Counted from the stretch's first letter, positions 16,037 to 25,732 are shown. The stretch: DNA of 64,000 bases from JBGQOJ01 sp052119585 (GCF_052119585.1 NZ_JBGQOJ010000009.1:1-64000), one strand, 5' to 3'. Notes: generated by a model not told the origin, from the sequence alone. A program made the numbers and translations.

Positions 16037-16245
16037 CGGCCTTCAAGAGATGGGCAGGCGGCCGTCAAAGGCGACGCCCCCTCAAGGGCGGCAGGCAAGC
16101 TATTTCCGCCGCGGCGGACGAGCCCCCGCTTTGCATCGCGAAACAAATAGCTTGCCTGCCGCCCTCCTCCACATGCGTTCCGGCCCCGAAGAGGGGGTGA
16201 AGGGGCGTCGCCAGTGACGGCTATCGCAGCCCATGAAGGCCGCGC
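16037..16245. repeat. Large interrupted palindrome
   Basis: Nested inverted repeats share one centre. The inner arms at 16086-16105 and 16145-16164 are perfect over 20 bp (the left arm begins GGGCGGCAGGCAAGC). GGCGACGCCCC (16070-16080) pairs with GGGGCGTCGCC (16202-16212). GCCGTCA (16061-16067) pairs with TGACGGC (16215-16221). GCGGCCTTC near 16037 pairs with GAAGGCCGC near 16237. The whole could extrude as a cruciform or fold as one long RNA hairpin. It lies just upstream of the DUF2493 gene. Confidence 0.75.
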
Positions 16246-16287
16246 GGGATGACGCGCGGACGAGACAGGCCCGGAGGCAAGAAATAA

Positions 16288-17220
16288 ATGACGATCCAAA
16301 CCCACGACGATGTGTATGAACCTGCCCACACCGCATCCCAGACCGCCCATGCGCTCGATGAGCTTCAGCTGTACGGCTTCCGACCCTTTGATGAGCCCGA
16401 TCCGCGCCCGATGCCCGACGGGCAGCGCCTTGCCGTCGCTGTCGCCGACATCTTCGATGCCCTCGTTGCGACCCTGGAAGACACCCGCATGGAACCCGAC
16501 CTTGAAGAAGTGCTCTGGGGCCAGGTCAACCTCTTCCACCGCGCCACAGCCCGTATCGAGCGGTCGCTCGATGAGAACGAGCAGGCGCAGCGCCGCCTCC
16601 AACGCGAGCAGGACGGCTCCGAGGTGAAATCCGTCGAGCTCGAACGTCTAACGGCCGAAGGCCTGACCCTGATCGAACGGCGCAATTGCATGGACATGAT
16701 GCGCGATCACGCCGCCACCGAGTTCGTCCATCACACAGGCTCGGCCTGGCGGCCCCGCACTGGCTCGATGGTGAACCGACAGCACATGACCGCAGCACTG
16801 ATCGACAGCCGTGACTTCCTGGCCGCCAAGCGCCGCGCGGAAACCGAGGTGATGCTGCCTGCTGGCCCCAAGGTCGCCTTCACCGGCGGGACCGACTTCA
16901 ACGATCACCGCCTGATTTGGGGTAAGCTCGATCAGGTGCAGACCAAATATCCCGATATGGTGCTTCTGCACGGTGGAAGCCCCAAGGGCGCGGAACTCAT
17001 CGCGGCCAAATGGGCCGAAGCCCGGGGCGTCACGCAGGTCGCTTTCAAGCCTGACTGGACCAAGCACGCCAAAGCAGCCCCCTTCAAGCGCAACGACGCG
17101 ATGTTGGATGTGCTGCCAGTGGGTGTCCTCGTCTTCCCGGGCACGGGGATCCAGGAGAACCTCGCCGACAAGGCCAAGAAGCTGGGTATCCCGGTTATGA
17201 AGTTCGAGAAGGGGGCGTGA
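16288..17220 (+). CDS. DUF2493/SLOG-domain protein (310 aa)
   Basis: The N-terminal ~190 residues are helical with a coiled-coil-like stretch (RIERSLDENEQAQRRLQREQDG). The C-terminal ~110 residues are a DUF2493 (YspA/SLOG superfamily) Rossmann-like domain: VAFTGGTDFNDHRLIWGKLD, the VLLHGGSPKGAELIAAKWA loop and VLVFPGTGIQENLADKAKK. SLOG folds bind nucleotides or nucleotide-derived signals. The family is widespread on alphaproteobacterial plasmids and phages, with unknown exact function. GGAGG stands 11 bases before the ATG, and the large palindrome is upstream. Confidence 0.85.
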   Translation: MTIQTHDDVYEPAHTASQTAHALDELQLYGFRPFDEPDPRPMPDGQRLAVAVADIFDALVATLEDTRMEPDLEEVLWGQVNLFHRATARIERSLDENEQAQRRLQREQDGSEVKSVELERLTAEGLTLIERRNCMDMMRDHAATEFVHHTGSAWRPRTGSMVNRQHMTAALIDSRDFLAAKRRAETEVMLPAGPKVAFTGGTDFNDHRLIWGKLDQVQTKYPDMVLLHGGSPKGAELIAAKWAEARGVTQVAFKPDWTKHAKAAPFKRNDAMLDVLPVGVLVFPGTGIQENLADKAKKLGIPVMKFEKGA

Positions 17221-17306
17221 GCTCCCTTTTTACTTCGTCGAACAAGAACATTGTGGAAACGTCAAAGAGCCCTTGATATTGTTATCTGACTAGAGGTGAC
17301 CACAAC

Positions 17307-17567
17307 ATGATGCAGCAAATGGAAGTGTTCCCGACGGCCGTCGATCTCAAGCGGGTCGATCCGTCTCTCAACATGCGGCGCTTCTATCGCATGACGATTC
17401 AACCTGACCTGTTTGGAGGCGCGTGCCTTGTCCGCGAATGGGGGCGCATCGGATTTCGAGGGCAGATGTTGATCGAACAGCACCCCGACGAGGGGCATGC
17501 AGTGACTGCGCTCTTAAAACTCGCATCGGTGAAGCGTCGGCGAGGATACTTGAATTCCAGACAGTGA
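17307..17567 (+). CDS. WGR-domain protein (86 aa)
   Basis: A single WGR domain, named for the Trp-Gly-Arg seen here in LVREWGRIGFRGQ (~45-57). The preceding FYRMTIQPDLFGG and following HAVTALLKLASVKRRRGY complete the family pattern. WGR domains occur in eukaryotic PARPs, where they bind DNA ends, and as stand-alone small proteins on bacterial plasmids. Only a nucleic-acid-binding role can be suggested. A good GAGGTGA ribosome-binding site precedes the ATG. Confidence 0.85.
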   Translation: MMQQMEVFPTAVDLKRVDPSLNMRRFYRMTIQPDLFGGACLVREWGRIGFRGQMLIEQHPDEGHAVTALLKLASVKRRRGYLNSRQ

Positions 17568-17748
17568 GACCTGTTGGGCTTGGCTAATGACACCCCCAAC
17601 GACGGAACACCATTCCCTGCATGATCGCAGTGTGAGTCAAACTCTTGAAATTCTATTGATAATCACACTCACGCTCCCTAAAGTTGTCACAGGCCCAGTT
17701 AATGGGCGCGCATAGTTACAATGCGCATTGCAAGGCTGGGAGTCCAAG
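17568..17748 (+). promoter_or_regulatory. Promoter/operator region of the BREX operon
   Basis: AT-rich relative to its surroundings. It contains GTGTGA (17630-17635)/TCACAC (17663-17668) and GCGCAT-AGTTACA-ATGCGC (17708-17726) inverted repeats. The second is 22 bp upstream of the brxR start and is a reasonable operator for BrxR autoregulation. The spacer includes ATAGTTAC, also found upstream of capW (47470-47477). Confidence 0.5.
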
Positions 17749-18645
17749 GTGGATAGCGACAGGTCAGAACTTCGTTGGGGAGTCGAGCAACGCCTCGAGT
17801 TCATAGAGTTCCGCCTGTTCTGGGAGGGGCATGTGAACCGGAGCGATCTGATGGACCAATTCGGTGTCTCTGTGAACCAAGCGTCCACCGACCTTAACCG
17901 GTATATCGGCTTTGCTCCTGAAAATATGGTCTATGATAAGAGCGCCCGCACTTACGTGCGCGGTTCGGAGTTCCGACCGCAGTTCCTGGAGCCTGACGCG
18001 AGCCGTTATCTCACCCAATTGCGTTCAGTTGCCGACGGTATTCTTGATCGTGAAGATTCTTGGATCGCAGATCTCCCAACATTCGCTTCTGCGCCAACGC
18101 CCGTTCGAGGCGTAAATCCGGTGACACTGCGGTCTGTGGTTGGCGCAATTCGTCGGTCTGAGGAGGTAGAGTTGAAGTATCAATCTCTGTCCAGTCCGGA
18201 GCCTCGTTGGCGTTGGATTGCGCCGCACGCTATCGCCTTTGATGGGTTTCGTTGGCACTCCAGAGCCTTCTGCCTGACTGACGAATGCTTCAAAGACTTT
18301 TTGCTTTCACGTGTTCTTGAAATCCGTGCTGTGCGTGAGAGCCAAGTGACGGCGACCAATGACAAAGACTGGAACGCCGAAGTCACTTTGGAAATTGTGC
18401 CGCATCCCGCTCTTTCAGAAACGCAGGCAAAGGTCATCGCCCTTGACTACGGTATGCGTGGCGGCAAAGCGAAGATCAAAGTCCGGCGGGCGCTGCTCTA
18501 TTACGCGTTGAGACGACTAGGACTTGATACAGACCCGGCAGCGCGTCGCCCGCAAGACCAGCAAATTGTCCTTTTGAACTCATCTGAGTTTGGGGTTCCG
18601 ATTCCCAGTGCGTCGGGTTCGGCGATCGAGGGGCCCAGTGCATGA
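17749..18645 (+). CDS. brxR: BrxR-type WYL-domain transcriptional regulator of the BREX operon (298 aa)
   Basis: BrxR/CapW family: an N-terminal winged helix (RWGVEQRLEFIEFRLF...QFGVSVNQASTDLN), a central linker, then a WYL domain (VELKYQSLSSPEPRWRWIAPHAIAF...RWHSRAFC) and a C-terminal WCX-like dimerisation part. WYL domains sense ligands, perhaps nucleic acid or nucleotides released on infection. I chose GTG 17749 because GGGAG stands at good spacing and the N-terminus then aligns with the paralogue at 47499; a TTG at 17728 is possible. Its stop overlaps the brxF start (ATGA), so unlike many regulators it is inside the operon it presumably represses. Confidence 0.88.
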   Translation: MDSDRSELRWGVEQRLEFIEFRLFWEGHVNRSDLMDQFGVSVNQASTDLNRYIGFAPENMVYDKSARTYVRGSEFRPQFLEPDASRYLTQLRSVADGILDREDSWIADLPTFASAPTPVRGVNPVTLRSVVGAIRRSEEVELKYQSLSSPEPRWRWIAPHAIAFDGFRWHSRAFCLTDECFKDFLLSRVLEIRAVRESQVTATNDKDWNAEVTLEIVPHPALSETQAKVIALDYGMRGGKAKIKVRRALLYYALRRLGLDTDPAARRPQDQQIVLLNSSEFGVPIPSASGSAIEGPSA

Positions 18646-19100
18646 TTGAGTCACTTGATCGCGTTGTCGAAGACCTTGTCGTCGTAAACAGCAAACTGCT
18701 GTTGCTGATCGGCGCGCCAAACTCGGGAAAGAGCGATTTGCTCCAGCAGTTTGCCAAACGCAGGGATCTAAAAATCCTGAACGTTGGCGCTGCTCTAGGG
18801 CGCGAATTACTTACAGTTCCAAGTCCGAGGAGACACCTGCAGGCGTCCGATCTGTTGAAGGGACTGGCGGGTGAGTTTACGTCCAACGGTCTCCTGCTGA
18901 TGGATAACCTTGAGATTTTGTTCGACCAAGGGTTGCGGCTTAATCCGCTCGATTTGCTTAGACGGCACGCGCAGGCGCGACGCGTCATTGCTGCTTGGCC
19001 AGGGGCACTAACGGAAAACAGATTGTCCTACGCGACGACAGGACACCCAGAATATCAGGACTATGGCTGTGATGGCTTGGTCCCGTTCAGAGTTAATTGA
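18642..19100 (+). CDS. brxF: BREX type 3 protein BrxF, small P-loop ATPase (152 aa)
   Basis: A small P-loop protein: Walker A GAPNSGKSDLL at ~23-30, a hydrophobic Walker B-like strand GLLLMDNLEILFD at ~82-95, and RRVIAAWPG as a sensor-like strand. Size and position, immediately before brxC, fit BrxF, the marker of BREX type 3. It has no helicase or nuclease module, so it probably acts as a regulatory ATPase in the complex with BrxC. It overlaps brxR by 4 bases and brxC follows after 14 bases. Confidence 0.85.
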   Translation: MIESLDRVVEDLVVVNSKLLLLIGAPNSGKSDLLQQFAKRRDLKILNVGAALGRELLTVPSPRRHLQASDLLKGLAGEFTSNGLLLMDNLEILFDQGLRLNPLDLLRRHAQARRVIAAWPGALTENRLSYATTGHPEYQDYGCDGLVPFRVN

Positions 19101-19114
19101 AAGGAAACCACGAG

Positions 19115-22100
19115 ATGGCAATGCGCTACGGCGATCTCATTCAATTTGAGCCTATTGAGTCAGTTATTCAGCTTCTCGACGCCGATCGTCCTGACGAAGC
19201 CAAGAAGTTGGTGTCGACCTATGTCATCTCGGACGACATGGCGGATCGGATCGCCAAACTCATGATCCCCCAGCTTTCGTTCGATGAAGCCGTCGACCAC
19301 AAAGGCGTCCTAGTGGTTGGTAACTATGGCACCGGTAAGTCGCACTTAATGTCGGTGCTATCTCTCGTCGCCGAAGACGCGTCATATGTGCCGATGATCA
19401 ACCATCCGCAGGTTGCAGAGGCGGCAAAGGCGATTGCCGGCCGGTTCAAAGTGCACCGGATCGAGATATCGAGCCTGATGTCGTTGCGGGATATCATTAC
19501 CCAACAGCTTGAGGTCTTCCTCGATAAGCATGGCGTGGATTACACATTTCCCCCGGCTGACAAGGTCGTCAATAACAAGGCTGCCTTCGAGGAAATGATG
19601 TCAGCCTTTGCGGAAGTTCATCCTGACCAGGGCGTTCTCTTGGTGGTCGACGAATTTCTCGAGTTCTTGCGCTCGCGCAAGGATCACGAGCTGGTTCTTG
19701 ACCTTTCATTCCTCAGAGAGATCGGAGAGGTGACCAAACATCTCCGGTTCCGGTTTGTCGCGGGCGTTCAGGAAGCGATTTTTGACAGCAGTCGCTTCCA
19801 GCATGTGGCAGACAGCCTACGTCGCGTGAAAGACCGCTTCACGCAGGTTTTGCTGGCTCGACAAGATGTGAGCTTCGTTGTCGCTGAGCGACTTCTGAAG
19901 AAGTCTTCTGATCAGCAAGACAAGATCCGTGCCTATCTTGGGCCATTTACAAAATTCTATGGCTCTATGAACGAGCGTATGGACGAATATGTGAGGCTAT
20001 TCCCAGTCCATCCTGACTACATCGGGACGTTTGAGCGTCTGGTCTTCACCGAAAAGCGCGGCGCCTTGGTCACGCTGCGTGATCAGATCCAAGCCATTCT
20101 CGGCGACGAAGTGCCGTTAGACCGCCCAGGGCTCATCGGTTTTGATAAATTTTGGGATACGGTCGCGAAGAATTCTGTCCTTCGCTCTGATCCGAACATC
20201 GGGCCGGTGCTCAAAGTATCCGAAGTACTGTCGGAACGTGTGTCCAAAGCCTTTACACGCCCGGCCTATAAGTCCATGGCGCTACGCATTATTGATGGTC
20301 TTTCTGTCCATCGACTGACAACGGGTGGCGACATTTATGTCCCAGTTGGCCCTACGGCCGAGGAACTGCGAGACACGTTGTGTCTGTTTCAGCCTGGCAT
20401 TGAAGATATGGGCGGGGATCCATCTGATGACCTGCTTACGGCGGTCCAAACGACGCTGCGAGAGACTCTGAAGACGGTAAACGGCCAATTCATATCGAAG
20501 GCGCCGGACACGGAGCAATACTATCTCGATCTCAAGAAAGACGTTGATTACGACGCCCAAATTGAAAAGCGCGCGGAAGCATTGTCGGAAGATGCTCTCG
20601 ATCGTGCCTACTATGGGGCCATTCGCCAACTCATGGAGCGGACCGACGATTCCAGCTACGTGACGGGGCACCAGATTTGGCAATACCAGATTGAGTGGCA
20701 GGAGCGCCGCGTTGAACGCATCGGCTATCTCTTCTTTGGGGCTCCCAACGATAGGCCGACTGCGCAGCCGGAGCGGGATTTCTATCTATACTTTATTCAG
20801 CCGTTCGATCCGCCACGATTTCGTGACGAACAGAAGGCCGACGAGGTGTTTTTCCGCCTGAAAGCACCGGATGAAACGATCAAGCGACTGCTCGGCTTTT
20901 ACGCTGCGGCGCAGGAGCTTGCGTCAACCGCAAGTGGCGGGGCCAAAGGAGTGTACCTTGACCGCGTTCGCGATACGCTGCGCGAAATGAGCAAATGGCT
21001 GCAGGAAAAGCAGCTCGAGGCTTTCGAGGTCACGTTTCAGGGCAAATCCAAAACACTCAGGGACTGGACCAAGGGCATTTCTCTTCGGGACAAAGCTCGC
21101 TTGGGGCCTGATGAGCGCATCAACTTCCGCGATGTTGTCAACGTAATCGCGGGGATTGCGCTAAGCAGCCGGTTTTCTGATGTATCGCCGGAGTACCCAA
21201 CGTTCTCAGCGCTGGTTACCGAATCCAACAGAAAGCAACTGATCGGCAACGCCCTTCGTGCGCTCAGCGGCAGCAACCGTACAAAGGACGCTGTGATCGT
21301 TCTCGATGGTCTCGAAATGCTTGACGGGGATCGCATCGACCCGGTCCAATCGCGATATGCACAAGACATTTTGGCCCGCCTAAAGGCCAAGGGGCACGGA
21401 CAAGTGCTCAATCGCAGCGAGTTGCTGGCTGGTAATGCCGACATCGAATATTTCAGCCCGGACAAGTATCGGCTCGAAACCGATCTCTTGGTCACAGTGC
21501 TCGGATCGCTGGTCTATTCGGGCGACATCGTTTTGGCGATTACCGGCGACAAGATCGACTCTGGTAAAATCAGCCTGCTTGCTGACCGCCCACTTGAAGA
21601 ATTGAAACAGTTCAAACACGTTGAAGCTCCCAAGGAAATCAACGTGGCTGTGCTGCGCTCTTTGTTCGAAATGCTCGAACTCCCGCCGGGGCTTGCACAG
21701 CAGGCAACTCAGGGATCGGATGAACCCGTAAAGGCGCTTCAGGAGGAGGTAAACAAGCTCACAAAGCGTGTGCTTGCAGCCTCGACCGATATGGCGAACA
21801 GGCTCAGCTTCTGGGGTCAGCCTCTTCTGCGCGACGAGGAAATCCGCGATTGGCGCTCAAAGCTCGATGAACTCAAAGCCTTCTCGGAAAGCCTGTCGCC
21901 CTACAACACAGTCGGTAAACTGAAGAACCTGCGCATCGGGTCTGACGATATCGCAGCGCAAAAGAAGAACCTTGAGGTTCTGAGTTCTGTTGAGGGGCTT
22001 AATAGCCTGATTGGTGAACTTGGGAATACGGCAAGCTACCTTGGCCAGGCCGAGTTGGTGCTTCCGTCGGACCATGCTTGGGTGAAGCAAGCCCAGGACA

Positions 22101-22837
22101 CCCGCAAGCAGGTTCTCGAGGCCCTATCGACCAGCCAGAATGGATCCGAACACCGGCAGACCCTCAGCAAGCTCAAGAAGGACTACCTGACGGCCTACGT
22201 CAGCCTGCACAGCAAGGCACGTCTTGGGGTTTCCGAAGACAAGACCAAGACCGCACTACGCAAGGATTCTCGCCTCGTGGCAATGCGGGCATTGGCGAAC
22301 ATTTCGCTGATGCCGACTAGCCAGCTCACCACGTTCGAAGAGAAGCTCGACAAGCTGAAAAGCTGCGCGTCGCTGGTCGACTCCGAGCTCTCGGCCAGCC
22401 CGGTCTGTCCGCACTGCAACTTCCGCCCGGCGAACGAACAGGGCGATATGCTGCCCGCGGCCAATGTTCTCAAACAACTGGACGATGAGCTCGATCAGCT
22501 GCTGGACGGCTGGGTGCAAACGCTTCTCGACAACCTCGAGGATCCGATAATCCAGTCGAACTTCGAACTGCTAAAGGAAGGCTCGCGCAAGATTGTCACT
22601 GGGTTTGTCGATACCAAGACGCTGTCCGATCCTGTGACGCCTGAGTTCATAAACGCGGTGCAGGAGGCGCTGTCCGGACTCGACAAGGTGGTCGTCTCTG
22701 GCGGCGATATCCGTCAGGCCTTGCTACAGGGCGGCTCTCCTGCGACCCCCGAGGATCTGCGCAAGCGGTTCGAGGCTTTCCTGACCGACCGCTGCAAGGG
22801 CAAAGACACCACCAAGCTGCGCTTTGTGGTCGAGTAA
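19115..22837 (+). CDS. brxC: BREX type 3 protein BrxC/PglY-like large ATPase (1240 aa)
   Basis: Large DUF6079-type ATPase. Walker A GNYGTGKSHLMS is at ~70 and Walker B VLLVVDEFLEFL at ~175. Long helical and coiled-coil stretches fill the second half (QEEVNKLTKRVLAAS; KLKKDYLTAYVSLHSKARLG). A CPHC motif stands near residue 1098. The family provides the ATPase platform of BREX and works with PglX, PglZ and BrxA/F. Length ~1200 is normal. The start is ATG 19115, with AAAGGA at good spacing; an ATG two codons later is also possible. The gap to pglX is 35 bases. Confidence 0.9.
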   Translation: MAMRYGDLIQFEPIESVIQLLDADRPDEAKKLVSTYVISDDMADRIAKLMIPQLSFDEAVDHKGVLVVGNYGTGKSHLMSVLSLVAEDASYVPMINHPQVAEAAKAIAGRFKVHRIEISSLMSLRDIITQQLEVFLDKHGVDYTFPPADKVVNNKAAFEEMMSAFAEVHPDQGVLLVVDEFLEFLRSRKDHELVLDLSFLREIGEVTKHLRFRFVAGVQEAIFDSSRFQHVADSLRRVKDRFTQVLLARQDVSFVVAERLLKKSSDQQDKIRAYLGPFTKFYGSMNERMDEYVRLFPVHPDYIGTFERLVFTEKRGALVTLRDQIQAILGDEVPLDRPGLIGFDKFWDTVAKNSVLRSDPNIGPVLKVSEVLSERVSKAFTRPAYKSMALRIIDGLSVHRLTTGGDIYVPVGPTAEELRDTLCLFQPGIEDMGGDPSDDLLTAVQTTLRETLKTVNGQFISKAPDTEQYYLDLKKDVDYDAQIEKRAEALSEDALDRAYYGAIRQLMERTDDSSYVTGHQIWQYQIEWQERRVERIGYLFFGAPNDRPTAQPERDFYLYFIQPFDPPRFRDEQKADEVFFRLKAPDETIKRLLGFYAAAQELASTASGGAKGVYLDRVRDTLREMSKWLQEKQLEAFEVTFQGKSKTLRDWTKGISLRDKARLGPDERINFRDVVNVIAGIALSSRFSDVSPEYPTFSALVTESNRKQLIGNALRALSGSNRTKDAVIVLDGLEMLDGDRIDPVQSRYAQDILARLKAKGHGQVLNRSELLAGNADIEYFSPDKYRLETDLLVTVLGSLVYSGDIVLAITGDKIDSGKISLLADRPLEELKQFKHVEAPKEINVAVLRSLFEMLELPPGLAQQATQGSDEPVKALQEEVNKLTKRVLAASTDMANRLSFWGQPLLRDEEIRDWRSKLDELKAFSESLSPYNTVGKLKNLRIGSDDIAAQKKNLEVLSSVEGLNSLIGELGNTASYLGQAELVLPSDHAWVKQAQDTRKQVLEALSTSQNGSEHRQTLSKLKKDYLTAYVSLHSKARLGVSEDKTKTALRKDSRLVAMRALANISLMPTSQLTTFEEKLDKLKSCASLVDSELSASPVCPHCNFRPANEQGDMLPAANVLKQLDDELDQLLDGWVQTLLDNLEDPIIQSNFELLKEGSRKIVTGFVDTKTLSDPVTPEFINAVQEALSGLDKVVVSGGDIRQALLQGGSPATPEDLRKRFEAFLTDRCKGKDTTKLRFVVE

Positions 22838-22872
22838 TTTCACCGCCAACCATTTTGAAATGAGACAAACAG

Positions 22873-25641
22873 ATGACTGAGCAAATGAAAATGGATGGCG
22901 GCAAGAACGGCGGACCGGTCGAGTGCCTTGGCATGACCTTTCCAAGTGACGACGCGCGACGTGAGCACTTTCAGAAGCTTCTGGCCGAGAAGCTGCAAGA
23001 CCCTGCGTTTCGGGCTCAGGAAGGCTTCCCGAAGGGAACCGATGACGCGATCCTAGCTATGTCAGATCCGCCCTATTATACAGCATGCCCAAACCCATGG
23101 TTGGCGGATTTCGTCTCGCAGTACGGCCGTACGTATGACCCTGCCGAGAAGTATTCACGGGAGCCGATGGCGATTGACGTATCCGTTGGCAAGACTGATG
23201 CGCTCTACAAGGCGCATTCTTATCATACCAAAGTGCCTCACCTCGCAATCGTACCATCTATCCTACACTTCACCGATCCGGGCGACATCGTATTAGACGG
23301 ATTTTCTGGCTCAGGCATGACCGGTGTGGCTGCCCAGTGGTGCGGGACAGCTCCAGCCACCTATCGCCATCAACTCGAACTCGAGTGGAAGAAAGCCGGG
23401 CAACCAGCGCCAAAATGGGGGGCGAGACGGATAGTTCTCAATGATCTTTCTCCCGCAGCGACATTTATTGGCGCGAATTACAATATCCCGTTCGACGTGG
23501 GAGTCTTCGAGAGGGAAGGTAAAAAGCTTCTTAAGGAAGCGGATAAGCAGATCGGTTGGATGTATCGGACGCTGCACAGTGACGGGAGTACAGAGGCCAA
23601 AATTCAGTACACAGTTTGGAGTGACATATTTAGCTGCCATGCTTGCGCAGGCGAGATAATTTTCACTGAAGCTGCGTTAGACGTAGAAACAAAGAAAGTC
23701 TCAAAGACCATTACTTGCCCTCATTGTGGTGCAGTAGCAACTAAGGAGCAAATGGATCTTGTTTTCGAAAGCTTTGTTGATCCGGCTACAGATTCCATTT
23801 CGCAGCGTCCCAAGCGCGTTCCGTCTCTGATAATCTATAAGATCGGAAAGGAAACCTACGAAAAGAAACCGGACAAAATGGATTTGGATCGGTTATCAAA
23901 AATAGCGGATATTCCACTGCCTTTGGAAATGCCGAAGAATTTCCTGCCCGACTGCCAAATGACAAGGGTTGGCCGCATGCGCACGACGCGCACTGAGGCT
24001 ATCCATCACATGTATTTGCCTCGTGCAGCTCAGGGCATGAGTGAACTCTGGCGGCTCGCGAAAAATCATCCCGATGCAAGAATTCGTTCGTTCCTCATAT
24101 ACATGGTGGAACAAGCAATTTGGGGGATGTCAACTTTGGCGAGGTATACGCCAACACATTTTTCGCAGGTGAACCAGTACCTCAGCGGCGTTTTTTATGT
24201 TGCCTCACAGATATCAGAATGCAGTCCTTGGTATATAATGGACGGAAAACTAAAAAGGCTTGTTTCGGCTTTTCAAAAGTATCACCCTAAGAAAGGAGTT
24301 GCCGCGATAACAACAGGTTCAGCGACCGCTCTTCCTTTGCCAGAGAATAGTATTGATTACATCTTCACCGACCCGCCTTTTGGCGAGAATATCTACTATG
24401 CAGATCTAAACATCCTTGTAGAATCTTGGCATGGAGTCACAACGGACCCAACCCCTGAAGCAATAGTAGATCGGGTGAGGGAGAAAGCGGTAGTAGAATA
24501 CCAACACCTGATGACGCAGTCATTCCGTGAGTATTTCCGTGTTCTAAAGCCGGGTCGCTGGATGACCGTAGTCTTTTCAAACAGCCGCGCAGCGGTCTGG
24601 AATTCAATTCAAGTAAGCCTTCAGCAGGCTGGATTTGTCGTTGCAGAGGTCAATGCGCTCGATAAGAAACAGGGAAGCTTTCAACAGCTGGTTTCACCAA
24701 ATGCAGTAAAACAGGATTTGGTTATCTCTGCTTACAAACCGAATGGAGGACTCGAGGAGAGATTGGCCGAACGTGGTGCTGCCCCAGAATCCGCATGGGA
24801 TTTTGTTCAGACCCATTTGCGTCAGCTACCTGTGACCAAGGGAAAGAGCGGTATCCTCGAGATGGTTGTGGAGCGTGATCCCCGCCGCATCTATGACCGG
24901 ATGATCGCTTGGTTCGTCCGCCACGACTTCCCTGTGCCTCTCTCCACTGAAGAGTTCCTAGACGGCTTGCGTAGCCGCTTCGCTGAGCGGGATGGCATGG
25001 TCTTCCTATCTGAACAGGTCGCTGAATATGACCGAAAACGCGCTCAGTCTGCTCAAGCGCCCCAGATGGAGCTGTTCGTCTCCGATGAGCGATCGGCTAT
25101 CGACTGGCTGACGGATTTTCTGCGTAAGCGTCCGTCAACCTATCAAGAAGTGCATCCAGAATTCACGACTCAAGTAGGGGCTGGCTGGAAGAAGCATGAA
25201 GCAAAGCCCGAACTGGCGGATCTGCTCGATGGTAACTTCCTACGCTTCGACGGGAACGGCGACGTGCCGAGCCAGATCCACAGCTACCTGTCGACCAACT
25301 TCAAGGATCTCCGTGGTCTGGAGAAGGAAGACCCCCGCCTGAAGGCGAAGGCGAAGGACCGCTGGTTCGTGCCAGACCCGAACAAAGCGAAAGATCTCGA
25401 ACAAAAGCGCGAGCGCTCGCTGCTGAAGGAGTTCGAGGCTTACAAGACCGCGACCAAGCGCCAGCTGAAGGAGTCGCGCCTCGAGGTGCTGCGCGCAGGT
25501 TTCAAGACTGCCTGGGCGTCGAAGGACTACAAGACGATCATCGGCATCGCCGAAAAGCTGCCTGACGAGACGCTGCAAGAGGACGAAAAGCTGCTGCTCT
25601 GGTACGATCAGGCGCTTACCCGCATGGAGGCCAATGCTTGA
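22873..25641 (+). CDS. pglX: BREX type 3 DNA methyltransferase PglX (922 aa)
   Basis: Adenine-specific methyltransferase of the BREX-3 (PglXI) kind. DPPYYTACPNPW near residue 65 and DPPFGENIYYAD near ~498 are catalytic D-P-P-Y/F motifs, DGFSGSGMTG at ~142 is the SAM-binding loop, and CHACAGE...CPHCGAV (~254-285) is a zinc ribbon. It marks host DNA so that BREX spares it, and takes part in recognition of foreign DNA. The DNA for the middle of the gene (about 23.5-24.75 kb) is visibly more AT-rich than both ends, as expected for an exchanged target-recognition part. The C-terminal ~150 residues are charged and helical. Confidence 0.88.
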   Translation: MTEQMKMDGGKNGGPVECLGMTFPSDDARREHFQKLLAEKLQDPAFRAQEGFPKGTDDAILAMSDPPYYTACPNPWLADFVSQYGRTYDPAEKYSREPMAIDVSVGKTDALYKAHSYHTKVPHLAIVPSILHFTDPGDIVLDGFSGSGMTGVAAQWCGTAPATYRHQLELEWKKAGQPAPKWGARRIVLNDLSPAATFIGANYNIPFDVGVFEREGKKLLKEADKQIGWMYRTLHSDGSTEAKIQYTVWSDIFSCHACAGEIIFTEAALDVETKKVSKTITCPHCGAVATKEQMDLVFESFVDPATDSISQRPKRVPSLIIYKIGKETYEKKPDKMDLDRLSKIADIPLPLEMPKNFLPDCQMTRVGRMRTTRTEAIHHMYLPRAAQGMSELWRLAKNHPDARIRSFLIYMVEQAIWGMSTLARYTPTHFSQVNQYLSGVFYVASQISECSPWYIMDGKLKRLVSAFQKYHPKKGVAAITTGSATALPLPENSIDYIFTDPPFGENIYYADLNILVESWHGVTTDPTPEAIVDRVREKAVVEYQHLMTQSFREYFRVLKPGRWMTVVFSNSRAAVWNSIQVSLQQAGFVVAEVNALDKKQGSFQQLVSPNAVKQDLVISAYKPNGGLEERLAERGAAPESAWDFVQTHLRQLPVTKGKSGILEMVVERDPRRIYDRMIAWFVRHDFPVPLSTEEFLDGLRSRFAERDGMVFLSEQVAEYDRKRAQSAQAPQMELFVSDERSAIDWLTDFLRKRPSTYQEVHPEFTTQVGAGWKKHEAKPELADLLDGNFLRFDGNGDVPSQIHSYLSTNFKDLRGLEKEDPRLKAKAKDRWFVPDPNKAKDLEQKRERSLLKEFEAYKTATKRQLKESRLEVLRAGFKTAWASKDYKTIIGIAEKLPDETLQEDEKLLLWYDQALTRMEANA

Positions 25642-25732
25642 CGTATGCAGATAACAGACACGGCATCGGTGAACGGTGCTGGCATGAGCCACATGCTGTG
25701 TGGTCTAATGAATGAGTTCCACTCAGGTCTTT

